Source: an uncultured Collinsella sp. (GTDB lineage: Bacteria > Actinomycetota > Coriobacteriia > Coriobacteriales > Coriobacteriaceae). From it: a stretch of DNA of 24,643 nucleotides. Each line of letters begins with the position of its first letter. Within the stretch, counting starts at the first letter, position 1. Position numbers and translations under genes: made by a program. The stretch spans positions 1-24,643 of the forward strand of contig CAKURW010000024.1 in NCBI GenBank assembly GCA_934675795.1. The letters are read 5' to 3'. The notes below the pieces were generated by a model. That model saw nothing but the letters and a program-made list of their open reading frames with translations. It was not told the origin of the DNA and did not search any database. Below, piece after piece: positions 15,122 to 23,122 of this stretch.

Positions 15122-15149
15122 GTTACGCGGTTTTACCAAACCGCGTAAC
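15122..15149. terminator. perfect 12-bp hairpin after htpG
   Basis: gttacgcggttt (15122-15133) pairs perfectly with aaaccgcgtaac (15138-15149) across a 4-base loop. No T-run follows, so it is either a weak terminator or an RNA-stabilising structure. Confidence 0.5.
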
Positions 15150-15162
15150 GGCTCGACGCTGC

Positions 15163-15260
15163 AAACGCCCCTAAGCGGCAATCTGACGTTCAATCGTCGG
15201 TCGCGTACCGAAGTACGCTTCCCTCCTCTTTCACGTCACCTTGCTCGCTTAGGGGCGTTT
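15163..15260 (+). ncRNA. structured element with 15-bp closing stem; possible ncRNA or terminator
   Basis: aaacgcccctaagcg (15163-15177) pairs perfectly with cgcttaggggcgttt (15246-15260). The 68 enclosed bases contain gcgtac-cgaa-gtacgc (15203-15218) and a smaller gacg/cgtc hairpin, leaving a pyrimidine-rich single strand (about 15219-15232). The tail is ttttcgct, so it may also end htpG transcription. I know of no Rfam family that I can name for it. No open frame with a ribosome binding site is present. Confidence 0.45.
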
Positions 15261-15301
15261 TCGCTGACTTATGCTCAACCAGCGACGCTTTCGTGGTCCA
15301 A

Positions 15302-15361
15302 ACTAGTCATCGGGGACGTTCTTGTTTGACTAGTCGTTTAAGAACGTCCCCAATGACTAGT
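15302..15361. repeat. 22-bp long palindrome with GGGGACG core (REP/MITE-like)
   Basis: The left arm 15302-15323 and the right arm 15340-15361 are inverted copies with one mismatch. Each holds actagtcat at the outer end and ggggacgttctt near the loop. The 16-base loop (15324-15339) contains gactagtc, a palindrome repeating the outer end of the arm. No transposase is nearby. Confidence 0.75.
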
Positions 15362-15390
15362 CGGATTGATAATTTGTGCGGGTTGTGGTT

Positions 15391-15419
15391 TTGTGACCTG
15401 CTGAAATTTAGGATACTGT
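15391..15419 (+). promoter_or_regulatory. promoter of the YhgE/Pip pair
   Basis: A -35 box TTGTGA (15391-15396) and a -10 box TACTGT (15414-15419) have 17-base spacing. A small inverted repeat gtac-atct-gtac (15418-15429) overlaps the -10 end and could be an operator. The leader then carries a small hairpin, gtgcc-gcga-ggcac (15480-15493). Confidence 0.5.
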
Positions 15420-15545
15420 ACATCTGTACGTTAACTCATCTTCGTAGTATATTGCTACCCGCAAAACTCAGCACCATTGTGCCGCGAGGCACTAAAGCGC
15501 CTACGTACAATGGTTGTCGATAGTACGATTCGATTCAACGACAGG

Positions 15546-18326
15546 ATGGATGGTCCAAGCGTGAGTCTCGGCAGCAAACTATCCAACGCAAAGGTCTCCT
15601 TTGCGATCTTTAAACGTGACATCAAGCGATTGCTCGTGAACCCCGTCGCCTTGGTGGTTACTTTGGGCGTGTGCGTTATCCCCTCGCTGTACGCTTGGTA
15701 CAACATCGTGGCTAACTGGGATCCGTATGGAAACACCCAGGGCATCAAGATTGCTATCGCCAACAACGACCAGGGAACCCAAAACGACCTGGTGGGCGAG
15801 CTCAATGCGGGCGACCAGGTTGTCGATCAGCTCAAGGAAAACGATCAGCTGGGCTGGACCTTCGTCGACTCGGCGGCCGATGCCAAAGAGGGTGTCGAGA
15901 GCGGGGAGTACTACGCCGCCATCGTGATCCCCAAGAACTTCTCCGACAATCTTGTCTCGATGCTCGATGGCAATTACCGCCAGCCCAAGCTTACGTATTA
16001 CGTTAACGAGAAGAAGAGCGCCATTGCGCCCAAGGTGACCGATACCGGCGCCAATACTATCGAGGAGCAGATCAATTCGGAGTTTGTCTCCACGGTGGGC
16101 GAGACCGTTGCCAGTATTGCCAAGGATGCCGGAGTCGATTTAAAGGACAAGGCAACCCAGACTCAGGATTCGTTGGCCGGTTCGGTATCAGAGGCTTCCG
16201 ATACGTTGGGCGAAGTGCGTGATTCGATTGACGACATGAATGCCGCCATCGATAAGACGAGTGGTTCCATTGCCTCGGCAGATGCGGCACTTGCCGGTCT
16301 GCAGGGTCAGGCGCCGTCGCTGACGCAGGCGATCTCCCAGGGCAATGACCTGCTGGGCGAGGCTCGCGCCACGGCGGGCAACTCTGTCGCCTCGCTCTCC
16401 AAGGCGCTCTCGGAAGGCAGCCTTGCGCTCACCAAGACGTCAGCCTCCGCAAACGCTGCGATTGGCAAGCTGACGGGCACGGTCGCATCTACGACTACCC
16501 GTATCGACAACTCGCTTGAGTCTCTCCAAGCGACGATCGATCACAATAAGGCCGTTATCGGGCACTTGGAGATTCTCGTTAATGACACGTCGACAGGTTC
16601 CGAGGAAATTGACGCGCGCATTGTATCGACCATCGATTCGCTTCGCGAGCAAAACCAGAAGCTGCAGAGCATCAAGGATGGCCTTTCTGCACAGTCGAGC
16701 GCCATGGCAAACGACGCTACGGCAATCTCGAACGCGAGCAACGCACTCAACGCGGCAATTCAGACCGGTACGGCTAACCTCGGTCAGGCTCAGACCGATC
16801 TGGGTCAGAACGCACTTCCGAAGGCTTCGAGCGCGCTTGACTCCTTTGCCGCCGTTTCGGGCGATTTGACCGGCATTGTGTCGGGTATGACCCCCACGAT
16901 AGCGAGCGCGCGCGGCACGCTGGCGCAGCTCGACGCCACGCTCAAGCAGGCAAAGACCACGCTGTCCCAAACCGATGCCTCACTTGCCAAGGTCCAGGAC
17001 AAACTTGCGACCGCTGCCAACGACATCGCGGCGCTGCAGACCTCCGAGTCCATGGGCGAGCTGTCTGATCTGATGGGCGTCGATGTCAATGACGTGGCAG
17101 ATTTCATGGCATCTCCGGTTGAGTTGACGTCCAAGTCGATCTATCCGGTCAAGAGCTTTGGTTCGGGCATCGCTCCCTTCTACACTAATCTGGCGCTTTG
17201 GGTGGGCGGTTACGTACTCATCGCCATCTACAAGCTCGAGGTCGATCGCGAGGGCATTGGCAGCTTTACGGCGCGCCAGGGCTACTTCGGCCGTTGGATG
17301 CTCCTGGTGATCTTGGGCGCGCTCCAGGCCATCATCGTGACGGTGGGCGATCTGGTGATTGGCGTGCAGTGCATCAACCCGCTGCTGTTCGTGCTGGGTG
17401 GCATCGCCATCTCGTTTACGTACGTCAACATCATCTATGCGCTGTCCACCACGTTTAAGCATATCGGCAAGGCTATCGGTGTCATTCTTGTCATCGTGCA
17501 GATCCCGGGTTCGTCGGGCATGTATCCCATCGAGATGATGCCCGGCTTCTTCCAATGGCTGCATCCGCTGCTGCCCTTTACCTACGGCATCAATCTGCTG
17601 CGCGAGACCGTCGGCGGCACGTACTCGTTCAACTACCTGTTCAACCTGTGCATCTTGGGCGTGTTCCTTGCCATCGCACTCTTTATTGGCTTGCAGCTGC
17701 GTCCGTTGCTGCTCAACCTCAACCTGCTCTTTGACAAGCAGCTTTCCACGACAGGCCTTATGATCTGCGAGTCCAATGACCTGCCGCGCCAGCGCTATTC
17801 GCTGCGTACAGCAATGCGCGTCATGCTCGATTCCGATTCGTACCGTCGTGAGCTGCTCGACCATGCGGTGGCTTTTGAGCACCGTTACCCCTACTACATC
17901 AAGGGCGGTTTTGCCGCTGTGGTGGGCGTGCAGGTGCTGATCTTTGTGCTCTCGACGGTTCTCGATATCGACAATAACGGCAAGATCATCTTGCTGGTCA
18001 TTTGGATCATCTCGGTTATTGCCATCTGCGGCTGGCTGATCAATATCGAGTACATCCGCGCAAGCCTCAACACCCAGATGCGCATCTCGGCGCTTTCGGA
18101 CGAGGACCTGCGCCGCGAGATGCGCGAGCACACGGCCGCTATTCCGGCCGCCCGTCGCATGTTTGGCCTGAATGCCAGCGAGCGAGGCTCTAAATCCAAG
18201 GATCAGGCTGCCGACCAGTCCATTCGCCACGATATGCACCATGTGCCCGCGAACGGGGACGACACATTTGTGATGAATGAGGATAGCGCCCCGCTTGGCA
18301 AGCACTCAAAAGGAGGTGAGGCATAA
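15546..18326 (+). CDS. YhgE/Pip-family membrane protein (long form)
   Basis: Large membrane protein of the family that includes the Lactococcus phage infection protein Pip and Bacillus YhgE, related in its C-terminal part to ABC-2 permeases. From the ATG at 15546 it has 926 residues. The first membrane segment (about 32-53) is followed by the family's WDPYGNTQGIKIAIANNDQG. A long extracytoplasmic helical region (about 150-530) is rich in Ala/Ser/Leu with heptad character. A block of about six membrane segments follows (about 550-750). Unlike its neighbour, it adds a C-terminal part with two more membrane segments and a charged cytoplasmic tail. Starts at 15477 (TTG), 15510 (ATG) and 15561 (GTG) are possible; no ribosome binding site decides clearly. 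The transported substrate is unknown. Confidence 0.85.
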   Translation: MDGPSVSLGSKLSNAKVSFAIFKRDIKRLLVNPVALVVTLGVCVIPSLYAWYNIVANWDPYGNTQGIKIAIANNDQGTQNDLVGELNAGDQVVDQLKENDQLGWTFVDSAADAKEGVESGEYYAAIVIPKNFSDNLVSMLDGNYRQPKLTYYVNEKKSAIAPKVTDTGANTIEEQINSEFVSTVGETVASIAKDAGVDLKDKATQTQDSLAGSVSEASDTLGEVRDSIDDMNAAIDKTSGSIASADAALAGLQGQAPSLTQAISQGNDLLGEARATAGNSVASLSKALSEGSLALTKTSASANAAIGKLTGTVASTTTRIDNSLESLQATIDHNKAVIGHLEILVNDTSTGSEEIDARIVSTIDSLREQNQKLQSIKDGLSAQSSAMANDATAISNASNALNAAIQTGTANLGQAQTDLGQNALPKASSALDSFAAVSGDLTGIVSGMTPTIASARGTLAQLDATLKQAKTTLSQTDASLAKVQDKLATAANDIAALQTSESMGELSDLMGVDVNDVADFMASPVELTSKSIYPVKSFGSGIAPFYTNLALWVGGYVLIAIYKLEVDREGIGSFTARQGYFGRWMLLVILGALQAIIVTVGDLVIGVQCINPLLFVLGGIAISFTYVNIIYALSTTFKHIGKAIGVILVIVQIPGSSGMYPIEMMPGFFQWLHPLLPFTYGINLLRETVGGTYSFNYLFNLCILGVFLAIALFIGLQLRPLLLNLNLLFDKQLSTTGLMICESNDLPRQRYSLRTAMRVMLDSDSYRRELLDHAVAFEHRYPYYIKGGFAAVVGVQVLIFVLSTVLDIDNNGKIILLVIWIISVIAICGWLINIEYIRASLNTQMRISALSDEDLRREMREHTAAIPAARRMFGLNASERGSKSKDQAADQSIRHDMHHVPANGDDTFVMNEDSAPLGKHSKGGEA

Positions 18327-20516
18327 ATGAAGAACATCCTGCATCTGTTTAAGCGCGACGTCCAAAACGTGTCTCGCTCCGTGATCGGCATGGTTGTCGT
18401 GATGGGCCTCATTATCGTGCCGTGTTTGTATGCATGGTTTAACATCGCCGGCAGCTGGGACCCGTACGGCAATACCGGAAATCTTAAGATTGCCGTGGTC
18501 AATACCGACGAGGGTTACGAGAGCGATCTGATTCCCGTCGAGGTCAACGTGGGTGAAAACGTTACCGCCGCTCTGCGTGGTAACGAGAACTTTGACTGGG
18601 TTGTGCTCAACGATCGCGATAAGGCTATCGACGGTGTTAAGTCGGGCGCTTACTATGCGGCCGTCGTAATCCCCAAGAGCTTTAGCTCCGACATGATGAC
18701 GCTCTTCTCGACCGACGTGAAACACGCCGATATCGAGTTCTATGAGAACCAGAAGGCCAACGCCATCGCCCAGATCGTGACCGAAAAGGGCTCGAGTGCC
18801 GTTCAGAACCAGGTCAACGAGACCTTTACCAAGACCATCACGACCATCGGTCTTAAGACGGTGTCCAGCCTGCTCGATTACATGAGCACCGACCAGGTCA
18901 GCAACTTTATCGCCAACCTGTCCTCGACGCTTGGCGACTCGGTTCAGGACCTGCAGGACATCAAGGCCAGCGCTACTTCGCTTGCGGGCATTTTGAGCTC
19001 GACCTCCGATTCGCTGACGTCGGCGAGCGGCCTGCTCAAGCAGACCGGAACTACCGAGCAGTCGGTGAAGCAGCTGATGGAGCATGCCGAGAGTGGTATC
19101 AGTGATTCGGAGCAAGCGCTCAAGGCTGCCAGCGATGCCATTGATGCCGCGATTGATGGAAGTGCTGGGTCATTCGACAACGTGTCCACCGAGCTCGCAA
19201 AGGCCTTTGACGCCGCGAACCAGCATGTTGATCTGACAGTATCGCAACTCAACGATGGCGCCGCGTCGCTCAATGCGCGTGCCGATGAGATTGACGCTGC
19301 GGCAGATAAGCTCCGCAGCCTTGCCGGCCAGGTGGGTAACGACAAGCTCAAGGAAGGTCTCGAGACCGTTGCTACGTCTCTTGGCAGAACTGCGGAGGAG
19401 TACCGCAACAATGCCAAGGAGCTGACGAGCATCGCGACGTCGCTCTCGGACAGCATGGCAAAGGTTAACGATGTCCGCGCCGAAACCGACCAGGCGATCG
19501 CCGACGCCAAGGCGGGCGTCTCGGGTGCCAAGATCGATTACGACTCCACGTTCTCGGCCAAGGCAAAGGAACTCAAGAAGACCATCTCGGGCGTTTTGGA
19601 TTCGCTGAACGGTATTTCGAACGATCTGGATAATGCTGTTGTCGGCCTGACCGACGCATCCGGTTCGCTGGCAAAGGGCCTCTCCAAGGCTGCAAAGCTG
19701 GTCAACAAGGCTTCTGATCAGCTGGGCGAGGCGTCGGACAAGATCAGCGCCTTTAAGGACGAGCTCGATGGCGCCCTGATGTCGGACGACCTTGCCACGA
19801 TCAAGACGATGATTGGCAACGACCCCGAAGGCCTTGCCGCATCGCTTTCCGGCCCCGTCGCGCTCGACCGCAAGCCGGTCTATCCGATCCGCAACTACGG
19901 TTCGGCCATGGCGCCGTTCTATACGATCCTGTCGCTGTGGGTGGGCTCGATCGTGCTGGCAGCCATGATGAAGGTTTCGGTCGACGATGAGCTTATCAAC
20001 GAGCTCATCCCCGTGCGCTTGCACGAGATCTACCTGGGTCGCTACCTGTTCTTTGGCGGTTTGGCCCTGCTGCAGGCGACGCTCGTATGCGCGGGCGACA
20101 TCCTGTTCTTTGGCATCCAGTGCGACAACCCGCTGCAATTTGTGCTGGCGGGCTGGGTCGCGAGTCTCGTGTTCTCCAATATCGTCTACACGCTTACGGT
20201 TTCGTTTGGCGATATCGGCAAGGCGCTCGCTGTCGTGCTGCTGGTCATGCAGGTCGGCGGTTCGGGCGGCACGTTCCCCATCGAGATGACCGGCCCCGTG
20301 TTCCAGGCGATCTATCCGTTCCTGCCGTTTACTCACGGCATCAACGCCATGCACGCCGCTATGGCTGGTGCCTACCATATGGAGTACTGGATTGAGCTAG
20401 GCATTCTGGCGAGCTATCTGATCCCATCGCTGGCCCTGGGCGTCGTCTTTCGCCGCCCGGTCATCAAAGCCAACGACTGGATCATCGAAAAGCTGGAGTC
20501 AACCAAATTGATTTAA
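18327..20516 (+). CDS. YhgE/Pip-family membrane protein (short form)
   Basis: Second member of the family, 729 residues, starting directly at the base after the stop of the long form, with a near-perfect aaggaggtga (18310-18319) ahead. A first membrane segment (about 20-40) leads into WDPYGNTGNLKIAVVNTDEG, clearly homologous to the first protein. A helical extracytoplasmic stretch (about 150-510) precedes the C-terminal membrane block (about 525-705, roughly six segments), which has the shared APFYT and PFLPFTHGINAMHAAM phrases. The tight coupling suggests equal amounts and a heteromeric complex, which is inference. Family members have been linked to phage DNA entry and to type VII secretion loci; neither is shown here. 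Confidence 0.88.
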   Translation: MKNILHLFKRDVQNVSRSVIGMVVVMGLIIVPCLYAWFNIAGSWDPYGNTGNLKIAVVNTDEGYESDLIPVEVNVGENVTAALRGNENFDWVVLNDRDKAIDGVKSGAYYAAVVIPKSFSSDMMTLFSTDVKHADIEFYENQKANAIAQIVTEKGSSAVQNQVNETFTKTITTIGLKTVSSLLDYMSTDQVSNFIANLSSTLGDSVQDLQDIKASATSLAGILSSTSDSLTSASGLLKQTGTTEQSVKQLMEHAESGISDSEQALKAASDAIDAAIDGSAGSFDNVSTELAKAFDAANQHVDLTVSQLNDGAASLNARADEIDAAADKLRSLAGQVGNDKLKEGLETVATSLGRTAEEYRNNAKELTSIATSLSDSMAKVNDVRAETDQAIADAKAGVSGAKIDYDSTFSAKAKELKKTISGVLDSLNGISNDLDNAVVGLTDASGSLAKGLSKAAKLVNKASDQLGEASDKISAFKDELDGALMSDDLATIKTMIGNDPEGLAASLSGPVALDRKPVYPIRNYGSAMAPFYTILSLWVGSIVLAAMMKVSVDDELINELIPVRLHEIYLGRYLFFGGLALLQATLVCAGDILFFGIQCDNPLQFVLAGWVASLVFSNIVYTLTVSFGDIGKALAVVLLVMQVGGSGGTFPIEMTGPVFQAIYPFLPFTHGINAMHAAMAGAYHMEYWIELGILASYLIPSLALGVVFRRPVIKANDWIIEKLESTKLI

Positions 20517-20579
20517 TACAGCAACGTAAACGCCGTCGGAACATCGAGGTCTTCCAACCCGATGCTTTAGCGTAGTGAA

Positions 20580-20609
20580 TTGCACGGGCTGCTTGGTTGT
20601 TGCTACAGT
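20580..20609 (+). promoter_or_regulatory. candidate promoter upstream of the EamA gene
   Basis: A -35 box TTGCAC (20580-20585) is followed at 17-18 bases by CTACAG/TACAGT (20603-20609). Transcription would start about at the hairpin that follows. Confidence 0.4.
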
Positions 20610-20613
20610 AACG

Positions 20614-20646
20614 GGGCGTACCGGGGGTCCGGTGCGCCCTGTTTTT
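20614..20646 (+). terminator. intrinsic terminator between YhgE pair and EamA gene
   Basis: The 11-bp stem gggcgtaccgg (20614-20624) / ccggtgcgccc (20629-20639) has one wobble pair, loop gggt, and a tail of five T. It ends the YhgE/Pip operon about 100 bases after its stop, or attenuates the EamA gene if the promoter at 20580 is real. Confidence 0.75.
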
Positions 20647-20717
20647 ATTTGACCATGAGGCGGCACGCAGCCATACGCGTGCGGACACCACGCCCAGATT
20701 GAGTGCGAGGATGTTCC

Positions 20718-21701
20718 ATGGCCCAATACGCTGCCAACGAAATCGAAAACATGCCCGATAGCCCTGTAGCCCGTGAGGATTTGGGCGCGGGCGGTATTCC
20801 CCGGGGCGCCGGCGCTCGCTCGCCGCTGTTCTGGAAAGTTCTGCTATTTTCGGTGGCGGTCATCTGGGGCTACTCCTTTACCACTATGAAGGGCGCGCTC
20901 GACACCATTCCGGTGTTCGAGCTGGTCTACGTTCGCTTTCTCCCGGCATCACTGGTTATGTTTGCCATTTTCCATAAGCGCATCATCGCTCATTTCAATG
21001 CCCGCAACCTAATCGTCGGGCTTGGCATGGGCGCGCTCATGTGGGGTGCCTACGGTTTGCAGACGATCGGCCTGGCGCAGACCACGGCAGGCAAAAGCGC
21101 GTTTTTGACGGGCACGTACTGCATCTTGGTTCCGTTTGCGAGCTATGTCCTAAGCGGCGAAAAGCTTACCCGTTACAACTTGGGCGCCGCGTTGCTGTGC
21201 CTGGCGGGCATTGGCTTGGTGGCGCTCGATAGCGTCGAGTTCAATGCCGGCGATGCTATTACCTTGGGCGGTGCGATCTTCTTTGCCATCCAGATGGCGG
21301 TGACGGCCAAATACGGTCGCAAGATGGACATCAACGTCATCACGTTTTGGATGTTTGTGGGCAATGGCGTCTTGAGCTTGGCAACGTCGCTGCTATTCGA
21401 GATCCAAGCGCCCGCGTCCGTGTGGACGCCGAGCTTTATCGGCGTGATGGCCTTCCTCTCGGTGGGCTGCACGTGCGTGGCGCTGCTCATCCAAAACGTC
21501 GGCTTGGCGCACGTCCCGGCCTCGACGGGCTCACTGCTTCTTTCGATGGAGTCGCCTTCGGGTGTGCTGTTCTCGGTGCTGCTGATGGGGGAGGCGCTCA
21601 CCTCGCGCCTGCTTGCCGGCTTTGCGCTCATCTTCCTGTCGATTATCTTGAGCGAGACGCATTTCGATTTCTTGCGCCGAAAATCTCGCCCGCAATTGTA
21701 A
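20718..21701 (+). CDS. EamA/DMT-family transporter
   Basis: Membrane exporter of the drug/metabolite transporter superfamily, 327 residues from the ATG at 20718. A cytoplasmic tail of about 35 residues precedes ten hydrophobic segments arranged as two EamA repeats (about 40-170 and 183-315). The signature AVIWGYSFTTMKGAL starts the first repeat, and the end of the second has PSGVLFSVLLMGEAL, typical of the family. gagg (20707-20710) lies 7 bases before the ATG, so the in-frame upstream start at 20703 is rejected. The substrate cannot be told from sequence. It is a monocistronic gene between two terminators. Confidence 0.9.
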   Translation: MAQYAANEIENMPDSPVAREDLGAGGIPRGAGARSPLFWKVLLFSVAVIWGYSFTTMKGALDTIPVFELVYVRFLPASLVMFAIFHKRIIAHFNARNLIVGLGMGALMWGAYGLQTIGLAQTTAGKSAFLTGTYCILVPFASYVLSGEKLTRYNLGAALLCLAGIGLVALDSVEFNAGDAITLGGAIFFAIQMAVTAKYGRKMDINVITFWMFVGNGVLSLATSLLFEIQAPASVWTPSFIGVMAFLSVGCTCVALLIQNVGLAHVPASTGSLLLSMESPSGVLFSVLLMGEALTSRLLAGFALIFLSIILSETHFDFLRRKSRPQL

Positions 21702-21713
21702 ACAACTTGTTGC

Positions 21714-21739
21714 GCCGCCCTCCCAGGGCGGCATTTTTT
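21714..21739 (+). terminator. intrinsic terminator of the EamA gene
   Basis: A perfect 8-bp stem gccgccct (21714-21721) / agggcggc (21725-21732) with loop ccc is followed by a run of T. Confidence 0.9.
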
Positions 21740-21765
21740 ATGTCATGCCATCACAGTTGTGCCTT

Positions 21766-21787
21766 GCACTTTACGCTATCAAAGTGC
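21766..21787. promoter_or_regulatory. inverted repeat upstream of the M20 gene, possible operator
   Basis: gcacttt (21766-21772) and aaagtgc (21781-21787) are perfect inverted 7-mers separated by 8 bases, 31 bases before the M20 start codon. This fits a dimeric repressor site. No clear promoter hexamers are seen around it. Confidence 0.45.
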
Positions 21788-21817
21788 GTGCTGCAAAAAC
21801 GTTACTGGAGGGCATCT

Positions 21818-23119
21818 ATGGCACCAGCTCTGTCCGATTTTCAACCGCAACCAGCGCCTCAGGCTACCACGGCGGCGCAGACCGCTATCGGCGATGGCCT
21901 GGTCAAAGAAGCCCAGGCATTTGCCGATGAGCTCGCTGCGTGGCGACACGATCTACACCAGATGCCCGAGCTCGGTAACAATCTTCCGCAGACGTCTGCC
22001 TATATCCAGGCACGTCTGGACGAGATGGACATCCCCCATACCACGCTCGTCGACGGCTCCTGTGTTGTTGGCCTGATCGGTGCCGGTGCGGCCGCGGCCG
22101 CTCAGGGCAATGGCACGTGCAAGGACGAGCAGGCCGGAACGGTCGTCATGCTCCGAGGCGATATGGATGCCCTACCCGTTGTCGAGGAATCCGGCGAGCC
22201 CTTTGCATCCACCAATGGTTGCATGCATGCTTGCGGTCACGATATGCACGCGACGGCGCTGCTTGGTGCGGCGCGCCTGCTCAAGGCCCGCGAGGCCGAG
22301 CTTGTGGAGGCCAACGCCACGGTGAAATTGCTGTTCCAGCCGGGCGAGGAGACCTTTGAGGGAGCACGCGCTGCCATCGCCGATGGCCTGCTGCAGAACC
22401 CGCGCCCTCAGGCGGCCTTTGCCATGCATGTCAACAGCCAATCGCCGCTCGGCCTGGTGCTCTATGGGAGCCCGGCGCTTTCGGGCGTGTACGGTTTTCG
22501 CATCACGCTGCAGGGCAAGGGCGGCCATGGCTCGAGCCCCGAGATCTGCATCGATCCCATCACGGCCGGCGTCCATGTGCACCTGGCGCTCCAGGAGCTT
22601 ATCTCCCGCGAGGTGCCGGCGGCCAAGGAAGTCGCACTTACCGTTGGTAAGTTCGCCGGTGGCTTGGCGGCCAACGTCATCCCCGACACCTGCGTGCTCG
22701 AGGGAACGCTGCGCGGCTTTGACGTTGAGCTCATGGAGCACCTAAAGACCCGCATCGCGGAGGTCGTTAACGGCGTTGCCACGACCTATCGTACGCCGGC
22801 GACCATCGAGACGCTTTCGGATGTTCCGCCGCTTGTACTCGACAGCGATATGACTCAGGCGTCGCTTGGCTACGTGGGCGCAGTGCTGCCCAAGGCGGCT
22901 TTCTTGCCGCTTTTCCATGCCATGGCGAGTGAGGACTTCGCGCTTATCTCGAGCGAGATTCCGAGTGCGTACTTTACCGTGGGCGCGGCCGTAACCGACA
23001 CGGACGAGCATTTTGCCCAGCATCATCCCAAGGCGCGCTTTAACGATGCCGAGCTTCCCCTCGGCGCCGCGGCTTATACCGCCGTCGCTTTGGGCTATAT
23101 CGCCGACCACAAGGAGTAA
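21818..23119 (+). CDS. M20D-family amidohydrolase / metallopeptidase
   Basis: Zinc- or manganese-type amidohydrolase of 433 residues, related to N-acyl amino acid, hippurate and aminobenzoyl-glutamate hydrolases. The metal-binding motifs are in order: RGDMDALP (113-120), ACGHDMH with C139, H141 and H144, QPGEE with E177/E178, and H204 in AMHV. A final His is in QHHPKARFND near the C-terminus. The lid/dimerisation domain has KGGHGSSPEICIDP. EDFALISSEIPS is the usual C-terminal catalytic region. The ggagg (21806-21812 region) sits just before the ATG at 21818; the same frame stays open far upstream, but that is antisense-free overlap inside the EamA gene and not coding. It is coupled to an MFS transporter 3 bases on, so the pair probably imports and cleaves an N-acylated or peptide substrate. 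Confidence 0.92.
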   Translation: MAPALSDFQPQPAPQATTAAQTAIGDGLVKEAQAFADELAAWRHDLHQMPELGNNLPQTSAYIQARLDEMDIPHTTLVDGSCVVGLIGAGAAAAAQGNGTCKDEQAGTVVMLRGDMDALPVVEESGEPFASTNGCMHACGHDMHATALLGAARLLKAREAELVEANATVKLLFQPGEETFEGARAAIADGLLQNPRPQAAFAMHVNSQSPLGLVLYGSPALSGVYGFRITLQGKGGHGSSPEICIDPITAGVHVHLALQELISREVPAAKEVALTVGKFAGGLAANVIPDTCVLEGTLRGFDVELMEHLKTRIAEVVNGVATTYRTPATIETLSDVPPLVLDSDMTQASLGYVGAVLPKAAFLPLFHAMASEDFALISSEIPSAYFTVGAAVTDTDEHFAQHHPKARFNDAELPLGAAAYTAVALGYIADHKE

Positions 23120-23122
23120 CCA

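Noticed and set aside
21347..21817. Upstream extension of the M20 reading frame into the EamA gene
   Set aside because: The well-placed ggagg and ATG at 21818, the terminator at 21714 and the M20 family length all support the shorter protein; the extension overlaps the EamA gene in another frame.
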